This document shows, piece by piece, positions 59,201 to 64,000 of a stretch of DNA of 64,000 bases. Below the pieces are notes generated by a model. The model saw only the letters and a list, made by a program, of their open reading frames with translations. It was not told where the DNA came from and did no database searches. The position numbers and the translations under genes were made by a program. The stretch's first letter is position 1, and the number at the start of each line of letters is the position of its first letter. Location: contig CM065297.1 in NCBI GenBank assembly GCA_032871835.1, positions 43,897,098 to 43,961,097 on the forward strand, read 5' to 3'. This DNA is from Dipteronia dyeriana (Eukaryota > Streptophyta > Magnoliopsida > Sapindales > Sapindaceae).

Positions 59201-62200
59201 ATGCAAAGTTGGGTGCGGGTGCGGGTGTGAGTGCAAGTGTGAGAATGAGGAGAGAGAGAGAGAGAGATTGCACCTGTCCATGATGTGAAATGGCTACCGT
59301 ACACGGTTGCTGAAACCAAGGTTCTCCATCAATTTGAACAGGCAATGCAGCAAAGAGCTGTATCTTAATTGACTGTCCCTGTGCAAGTCTACAAGCACGA
59401 GAAAGCCCCACCTGTTCTCACACATAGCAGCTCATAAATTTTCCACTAAAATGAGAATCTTTAAGTTCAAAAAGAATCACATAACTCATACAAAATCAAA
59501 ATAAAACAAATCAAGTCAGACAATAACCATGTTACCTGCCCGAAGTGAATTATGGGACATCAGGATATCAGGATATCAAGAGCTTCATCGAAGACATTGC
59601 CACTTCTATAATAAAATTTTATTTTTGTTTGTTTATTGAAAAAAAAAAAGATCTATGCTATTCCAGACTTTCAAATGCAAAATCAAATTCAGGTTGTAGT
59701 GTGCTGCCTGGAATTCTGTTCAGTTACTCCCCTCATTCCAAATAAAATTTTATGCCAGATTGAGTATATTTTAGACAATATTCGACTAATTTCAACATTC
59801 CAGAAAAGAATCACTAGAACTTCGACACAATTCAGATACATAGAAAGACACTCACATGAAAACAGTCTATTTTAAGTACCCCGTTACCTGAAGCTTTCCA
59901 AGATGCCATGTTCCAGATATGCTCACAACTTCTAGAATTTTATCATGCATAGATTGTGGATCAAAATTATCATAATTTTCATCCTCGTTTTGCCAAAGGT
60001 CTACACCACCCATGTAGCTTCCAATGTTTGCAACAAGTACACCTTCTGCGTCCTGCAAATGTATAAAGCAAAAGTAACATATAGCAGCTGGCTACAAGAA
60101 TACTAAACAAATATAGAACTGCAGTGAGAATAGCAGAAGTTGAAAGCTATCTAATATCACTTTAAGAAAAAATTCATAGAAATAACTTTTCAAGGAGAAC
60201 ATAACAAAAACAATATATATAAATTATACGATGCAAAAATTTATGAAGAGCAGGAAATTTTGGGAAGAACACCCGCTTCGCTTTTCTATTTCACTTTTCC
60301 CTTCTTAAGACAATTAGATATAATGGAAGAAATATTATCATTCAGTTATCAACAAATATAACATCTTAAATTTTTATTTTCTTTTAATGACAGTTGAGAG
60401 TATTAGTTTTAGCCATAATATTATAACAATCTCAAAACTCACCTCAGGGACCTCTATCTCAACATCATCCACCTCCACTCTAACTTGCCAAGGAAAATCT
60501 GCGAATGTCCGATCCATTATACTCTTAGCGCCTTCTCTTGCATACAGAACTTTATTCATAAACTGCATTTAAATAGTGATATTTTAGTTTCAACTAGTAA
60601 AATTGGGACAAGTTATAAGAGCACTGAGAATTAACATAAAATAAAAATAAAAATAAATTCTATATAAAATAGTATATATGCATGAGTATGTACACAACCA
60701 TTCTTCTTACAAATGAATATAATCTAAAAGTTGGTTTTCCCATTCGAAGGCATATGGCATACATGATCTCTTTACAACCTTCGCACATAGACCATAATAA
60801 TTACTAAAATCTCAGTAGAACTTAGTAAAATTAAGTATATTGCATAAGAATACACAATTTATCCTCCATCATTAGTTAAAGTGCTCAAAGAACAGAGACT
60901 TCATAAATCAGATGGCGTTACCATGTAAAATTTTACACGAACTATTTATGGGCCGAGATATATACTATTCAGCCAGCATCATCTATATTATATGGACTGA
61001 AAAAAAAATACAAGACTGATCAGGTTAATCAATTGTTTATCTGTCCTCCTAGTCCCACTTCTTACAGCCATACACAAATCCGAACCATATTAGCTTTTCA
61101 CACAAGAAATTTGATTGTAAGAATCTCTACTTGTGAAAAATTTAGTAAATGACGAGAAAAACTCAACTGGTTTCTCCACATCAGAATCTATAGATATTTT
61201 ACATATAAAACTACCTGGAACGTTGTCATTGTCTATTATTCAGCAAACCTATTTATAATCCATTCTAATCAAAAGTTTTGTAATTACCTGATTATAAAAC
61301 TTCTCTGGATTCTCCTCCCGTAGATTGTGAATGTCCAGAGCAACCTTTGCATCACAGCCAATTCCTGAGAAGAAAGTCCACCATAGTTAATGACCATAAT
61401 GTGTGAAAAAACAATGACAGGACATCACAGACCACATGATAAGATATTTAATAAGGATAAAACTTAATGATATTGTGTCTCAACCAGCATATCTAAACCC
61501 CAAAACCTACATATTCTAAACAAACTGTGTGAAGTATACAATGAGAAGATACAGGACTGCACCTAATGACAAATCATCAAACCCAGGAATGTGTTGTTAT
61601 TATGTTCAAGTAATTATTTGAACCTAAAGAGTTAAATACTTAGAAGTACCATGCCAGCTTGACCCAGCATAGATTTCACCCAATTTAACCATGATATATT
61701 TCACCTAATGATATTGTGTCTCATGTCTCAACCAGACAACCAGCATTTCTAAACCCTAAAAACTACATATTCCAAACAAACTGTGTGATTTATAGAATGA
61801 GAAGATAGGAGACTGCGACTAATGACAAATCATCAAAGCCAAGGAATGTGTTATTATTAAGTTTAATTTTATTTGAACCTAAAGAACCAAATACCTAGAG
61901 TCTAGAAGTACCATGCTAGTTTGACCAGCATATATTTCACCCCATTTAACCATGTGAATTTAGAATCCAAGACTTGCAACAGTCCAATAAAAAGATTTTG
62001 CATCAAGAATCAACTTTTCCAAATCTAAGGACTAAGGTTAGATGTCTAAAAACTCAATTTCCTTTAATCCACATTAAACTAACCCAACGAACATGTTAAA
62101 ACACATGATACCTACACTGAGTACACGTCAATTATAAATCAAACAGCTACTCTACACCGACTCACTGAGGGCATTTTGTGTTTATAATAAAAAGTTCTGT

Positions 62201-64000
62201 TGGGAAATTGGAAAATGTAAGTGTTTACAGACCAAGATAGTTGTTCATAAATTTTGGTGGCTGAAGTTGCTTTCCCTGTTGATTTACAATAGCAACCTTC
62301 CACCGATCAAGAATGGTCACCGCAGCATTCTCTATGTGGTGCAACACAGTGCAAAGGCCTCCCTGTCTCTCCACAGAACCCAAACCACCACCCCAGGACA
62401 GTACTCTGGCCAGATCATTTCCAGTTCCGGCAGGAAGAATAGCAACAGGAGGAGGTGAAACAAAACTTTGCCTATCTATGGCATTCAGAACCCAACCAAC
62501 GGTACCATCTCCCCCACAAACCAGAACTCTAAAGTGAGGTACCTTCCTGAATAGAAAGAGACCAACTTCTGGTCCCTGTGTTGAGCTCAACTCAAAAACC
62601 TAGAAGAAGCAGCAACATGAACAACTCTCAGAAATAGCAAACTGGATAAAACCACTGTTGTTTTAAAAGAACAAATGGAGGCAACGTTCAAAAAACTTCA
62701 AAAGATACATGGTCCTAGTAGCTAGATTGAGTGAATAAAAAATAACTTGAAAAAAATAAAATAACATCATCTACTGCAAGAACAGAAAAATGATAGTTTA
62801 CATATCCAATTGATTAGAAAGAAATCATTTTCAGATGATCAGATCAATAAGAATTCCAACAGGATTGACAATTAGCTATACATTAATTAAGTTCACATGA
62901 ATCCCATCTAAATGGAAACAATCACAAATCAACTAAAAGTAATATTTGGAGTTCGTCATTGTCAAAGACAATGTTTTAAACTGTGGAATAGGCAAATTTC
63001 ATCCACAATTACAGTGCAAAGTCATGTATATGACATAAATCAACAATTATAGCCACTAAACCTTACATAATGCTTTTTTTTTATTTAAGAAATGAACTTA
63101 AATAGATAAAATTATTGCAGGCATTTAAAAAAAAAAAAACCACTTAAATGGGCTTTAAATGCTTCATCAAAAAAATATTCTCAAATTTTACCACAGGTTA
63201 CTGCTATTTCACTCAAGGAAATCTAGATAGAAAAGACAACTAACGTTCAGTGATCCCATCAAGCGGTGACAAAGCACACTATAAAGTCATGGCGTAATGG
63301 GAGTGATGCCGAAGCTTTTCTTGGGGTAATCAGCTTTTACTCAAGAACCCATAAGTGTTATTTATAATGATGGTAACAATAGTCCATTTTTAACATTGAA
63401 TATTCCTGAACTCGACATTAAAGACTTCTCTATTAACTATAGAGAGGGTGATGGTGGTGGGTGTTAGGGAATAGCATCTACAAGTCACATATCCAAGCAC
63501 GTTGAAGATTTCAAGATTAATGGGAGATTTAGCATCAGACAGAACAAAACCTGGACAGGATTCAAAAGGAGATTCAATCGTTGGCCAAGGGAATCTCCAC
63601 GTTGAGCCCCACTCTTCTTGTTGATGAAAACTAACAAGGGCCTTGCATCAGGAGGCAAATCAATCAACTCATATTTCTGTTTCATCCTTAATATTTGAGA
63701 CTCTTCCTTCTGATTAATTGACCCGCTTCTTTTAAAACTGGGCTTTGAATCCATTTTGGTATCCAATTCACCGTGGTGAGAACTCCCCATAGTCATGCCG
63801 CCATTACAACTTTCCTCCATTTCATGACTACCATTTACTATTTTATGAGCATCAGCCGTACTTTCTGTAGATGTTTCACAAGTACTACCACCATTCACTG
63901 TGTCAACAGAGGGTTCATTACCGTGCTTGTACTTCTTGCTCTGACTCCTAATACTTGCACGTACTGTAGAAGCTATCTCATGTGTAATTGAGCTCAAAAA
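44118..64000 (-). CDS. Diacylglycerol kinase, plant cluster I-like (partial, 5' end beyond window)
   Basis: Seven exons on minus: 64000-63551, 62599-62233, 61364-61288, 60562-60443, 60052-59888, 59411-59274 and 44267-44118. All have GT/AG borders and matching phases. The enzyme phosphorylates diacylglycerol to phosphatidic acid in lipid signalling. The catalytic domain starts at [17 protein letters not shown] and includes the ATP-binding [18 protein letters not shown] and [20 protein letters not shown]. The accessory domain runs from [20 protein letters not shown] through [20 protein letters not shown] and [20 protein letters not shown] to the end [10 protein letters not shown]. About 150 residues of low-complexity, Ser-rich sequence precede the kinase domain in the first visible exon. 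This suggests a cluster I (DGK1/DGK2-like) protein with membrane anchor and C1 domains upstream, outside the window; that part is inference. The last intron is 15006 bp and full of transposons. No stop or frameshift is seen in any exon. Confidence 0.93.
44441..44766 (+). repeat. Short LTR-like fragment related to the chromovirus LTR at 58.65 kb
   Basis: Starts TGTTAAGAACTAAC after a purine stretch (ATGGGGAGAC). It shares the block AGATTAATTTAGGTTAGCTT / CTTTATCATTATCAG / TCAAGAGTCCCCTTCTT with 58729-58775. Cut by the CACTA terminus at 44769. Confidence 0.5.
44769..46018 (+). mobile_element. CACTA transposon terminus and possible remnant
   Basis: CACTACAAGAAAAAAGG at 44769 is the canonical CACTA (En/Spm-like) terminal repeat. 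It is followed by subterminal repeats with GATGGTTT and its inverse AAACCATCA about seven times (44828-44936). The opposite terminus (TTCTTGTAGTG) was not found, so the right limit is only a ceiling. Downstream are a CT microsatellite (about 45167-45190) and non-coding sequence. No transposase seen. Confidence 0.55.
46022..47377. mobile_element. Tourist/Harbinger-like non-coding element, TSD TAA
   Basis: 1356 bp. Ends CGGCTTGTTTG (left) and the inverse of GGCCTTGTTTG (right), flanked by TAA at 46019-46021 and 47378-47380. Subterminal arrays of ATTGGATTGG on the left and its inverse CCAATCCAAT on the right form long imperfect inverted arms. A roughly 48-bp direct duplication (GACGAGAT...CATCTTTCAAAG) lies at 46690-46770. 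No open frame of note. TAA/TTA duplication is the PIF/Harbinger signature. Confidence 0.65.
47381..50071 (-). pseudogene. Truncated Ty1/copia polyprotein (gag, protease, integrase, start of RT)
   Basis: On minus from about 50071 ([19 protein letters not shown]): gag block [20 protein letters not shown] and [21 protein letters not shown] decayed zinc knuckle lies at about 49360-49330. Protease segment [19 protein letters not shown] has D-T-D where D-T/S-G is expected. Integrase C-half: [20 protein letters not shown] and [20 protein letters not shown]. The linker [13 protein letters not shown] precedes the RT. RT begins near 47560 ([14 protein letters not shown]) and is cut off at the Tourist element. 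Many stops and frameshifts are present. It lies on the same strand as DGK. Confidence 0.8.
50088..50105 (-). other. Primer binding site of the copia remnant
   Basis: Minus strand reads TGATATCAGAGCTTGG, close to TGGTATCAGAGC, beside the LTR start. Confidence 0.65.
50108..50640 (-). repeat. 5' LTR of the copia remnant (outer end approximate)
   Basis: Starts TGATGATTTTAAAC on plus right after the PBS. The outer end is not certain (candidate near CAAAAACA, about 50635). No 3' LTR is present. Confidence 0.5.
50641..50799 (+). pseudogene. Upstream piece of the endogenous pararetrovirus, left of the hAT element
   Basis: Short stretch whose plus frame from about 50690 continues in the same phase into the reading at 54145 if the hAT element and one copy of its duplication are removed. 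Too short to assign a domain; the call is inferred from this continuity. Confidence 0.4.
50800..50807 (+). other. Target-site duplication TTCCCTAT (left)
   Basis: Perfect 8-bp match to 54137-54144, the duplication length of hAT elements. Confidence 0.92.
50808..54136 (+). mobile_element. hAT-superfamily DNA transposon, degenerate
   Basis: 3329 bp, ends TAGTCATGACC and GGGCATGACTA (inverted), with 8-bp duplications TTCCCTAT. Both subterminal regions are rich in GAACCG/CGGTTC words (50830-51040 and 54090-54130). It contains a broken transposase gene on plus. The TIR plus TSD plus transposase agree. Confidence 0.92.
51560..53800 (+). pseudogene. hAT transposase (RICESLEEPER-like), broken
   Basis: Plus-strand pieces in order: N-terminal part (about 51558-51740). 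The core has the region ending [15 protein letters not shown] (about 52490), where relatives have the DNA/catalytic blocks, then [16 protein letters not shown] (about 52720-52770, the conserved TRWNSTY motif). The C-terminal dimerization domain reads [40 protein letters not shown] and [10 protein letters not shown] to a stop near 53801. Multiple stops and frameshifts. A 58-bp tandem duplication (53501-53616) repeats [17 protein letters not shown] inside the dimerization domain. Not functional. Confidence 0.85.
54137..54144 (+). other. Target-site duplication TTCCCTAT (right)
   Basis: Second copy of the hAT duplication. Confidence 0.92.
54145..55445 (+). pseudogene. Endogenous caulimovirid (pararetrovirus) reverse transcriptase-RNase H fragment
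   Basis: Plus-strand sequence with the reverse transcriptase fingers and palm (about 54196-54850), including the intact catalytic YIDD (about 54643-54654), then connection and RNase H (about 54880-55440). Block order and sequence type are those of plant pararetroviruses (Caulimoviridae) and differ clearly from the gypsy RTs elsewhere in this window. It is an old integrated copy: stops lie near 54472, 54490, 54850, 55114, 55348 and 55441, with small losses. Coat, movement and other viral regions were not found. Genus cannot be set from this fragment. Confidence 0.85.
55446..56054. other. Viral/repeat flank, no gene
   Basis: Non-coding sequence after the viral fragment. A GC-richer patch at 55860-56010 with repeated CCGACC/GGCC words looks like part of another repeat but could not be named. 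Confidence 0.35.
56055..58620 (+). pseudogene. Chromovirus (Ty3/gypsy) pol fragment with chromodomain, internally deleted and interrupted
   Basis: Plus-strand pieces: an RT piece [20 protein letters not shown] (about 56095-56160) joined directly to integrase [20 protein letters not shown] (about 56235-56300). The central part of pol is therefore deleted. The integrase is then split by a foldback element and resumes [20 protein letters not shown] (about 57785), [19 protein letters not shown] and [20 protein letters not shown]. After [14 protein letters not shown] (about 58290) the C-terminal chromodomain gives [19 protein letters not shown] (about 58375-58435). A C-terminal chromodomain after integrase is the mark of chromoviruses. 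Many stops. Confidence 0.82.
56330..57735. mobile_element. Foldback/long-TIR element inside the chromovirus integrase
   Basis: The outer arms 56330-56490 and about 57565-57735 are inverted copies (GACAAAATGAAAGAGA, AAGATTTTTTCAC, CATTCCCTATAAA-type blocks). The inner arms 56590-56720 and 57360-57480 are also inverted copies (CCTTCACATG..., AAGAATAAGAG...). Total about 1.4 kb with an unrelated centre (56870-57200). Interrupts integrase between KTI and KFSFV. Duplication of the target is not clear; no transposase frame. Confidence 0.65.
58651..58890 (+). repeat. Chromovirus 3' LTR (limits approximate)
   Basis: Follows the purine tract AGGGAGGGAAA (about 58640-58650) and ends around CTACATCA. 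Shares a block with the LTR-like piece at 44441-44766. Only about 240 bp. Confidence 0.5.
58891..59273. other. End of the giant DGK intron nearest the donor
   Basis: Unique-looking intron sequence with a GA microsatellite at 59249-59268 ending three bases before the donor dinucleotide. No gene. Confidence 0.5.
59274..59411 (-). CDS. DGK exon: end of accessory domain
   Basis: 46 codons, [13 protein letters not shown] to VAISHHGQ, phase 0 at both borders. Acceptor AACAG at 59412-59413, donor GTGCAATC at 59273-59271. A CT-rich run starts three to four bases into the intron. Confidence 0.92.
59888..60052 (-). CDS. DGK exon: accessory domain core
   Basis: 55 codons, [20 protein letters not shown] to WHLGKLQ. 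Acceptor TTGCAG, donor GTAACG. Phase 0 at both ends. Confidence 0.92.
60443..60562 (-). CDS. DGK exon: linker between catalytic and accessory parts
   Basis: 40 codons, [20 protein letters not shown] to VEIEVPE. Acceptor ATGCAG, donor GTGAGT. Phase 0 at both ends. Confidence 0.92.
61288..61364 (-). CDS. DGK exon: start of accessory domain
   Basis: 77 bp coding [20 protein letters not shown] to EKFYNQ. It completes the Gly codon split after NNYLG of the upstream exon. Acceptor TTCTCAG, donor GTAATT. Confidence 0.92.
61466..61955 (+). repeat. Tandem direct duplication of about 240 bp in a DGK intron
   Basis: Two imperfect copies, about 61466-61700 and 61705-61955. Both contain AATGATATTGTGTCTCA, ACAAACTGTGTGA, AATGACAAATCATCAAA and GGAATGTGTT. 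Lies in the intron between exons 62233 and 61364. Confidence 0.75.
62233..62599 (-). CDS. DGK exon: catalytic domain with GGDGT motif
   Basis: 367 bp coding [20 protein letters not shown] to PKFMNNYLG. Holds GGDGTVGW and [10 protein letters not shown]. Acceptor TTCTAG, donor GTCTGT (less usual but GT). Confidence 0.93.
63551..64000 (-). CDS. DGK first visible exon (partial)
   Basis: Open from the window edge, with [20 protein letters not shown], a Ser/Thr/Glu/Asn-rich linker, then [20 protein letters not shown], ending LLLNPVQ at donor GTTTTG. No initiator can be set here because the exon continues past 64000. Confidence 0.92.

Noticed and set aside
1..64000. A novel defence or metabolic gene cluster
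   Set aside because: Apart from DGK and one small gene, every recognisable coding stretch belongs to known transposon or viral families. No set of co-oriented unknown genes is present.

Overview
The window is nuclear DNA of a flowering plant, most likely a eudicot. It is AT-rich with introns, and it carries typical plant transposable elements (Tat-type Ty3/gypsy, Sirevirus-like Ty1/copia, hAT, PIF/Harbinger, a CACTA end, a chromovirus) plus an endogenous caulimovirid fragment. Only two host genes can be supported. One is a plant diacylglycerol kinase (DGK) on the minus strand, whose catalytic and accessory exons lie at 59.3-64.0 kb and whose last exon lies 15 kb away at 44.1 kb. The other is a small intronless gene of unknown function (43222-43665, plus), tail to tail with the DGK 3' end. 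No rRNA, tRNA, CRISPR array or prokaryote-like operon is visible.

Layout of 0-43 kb: this is a nested retrotransposon heap. 1-6248 is the 3' part of a decayed Tat-type gypsy element on plus, with an opposite-strand extra ORF and the start of its 3' LTR. 6249-10029 holds an inverted pair of a 2.2-kb LTR family, called 'X' here. About 10.2-11.24 kb and 23.3-23.7 kb are two halves of one PIF/Harbinger transposase gene, split by a complete 12.1-kb Tat-type element (11243-23310, minus) with LTRs and a 5-bp target duplication. About 25-34 kb is a Sirevirus-like copia remnant in an LTR-internal-LTR arrangement; its left LTR holds a 1650-bp TSD-flanked insertion. 34213-35567 is another X fragment. 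About 35.57-40.52 kb is the 5' part (LTR, PBS, gag) of a third gypsy element on minus, whose gag is split by an X solo LTR (35863-38059, TSD ATAGG). 40.5-43.2 kb is AT-rich and non-coding.

Layout of 44-64 kb: DGK. Its last intron (44268-59273) has swollen to about 15 kb. It contains a short chromovirus-like LTR, a CACTA terminus, a Tourist/Harbinger-like non-coding element (TSD TAA), a truncated copia on minus, an endogenous pararetrovirus fragment split by a hAT element (8-bp TSD TTCCCTAT), and a chromovirus fragment split by a foldback element. The exon phases on both sides still fit and the ends of the kinase reading frame are intact, so the gene may still be expressed by splicing across the whole heap.

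I see no undescribed enzymatic system. The most informative features are structural: insertion order datable from TSDs, antisense ORFs and a minisatellite inside Tat elements, a TSD-flanked single-LTR-like insertion that contains a PBS-like site, and the loaded DGK intron.
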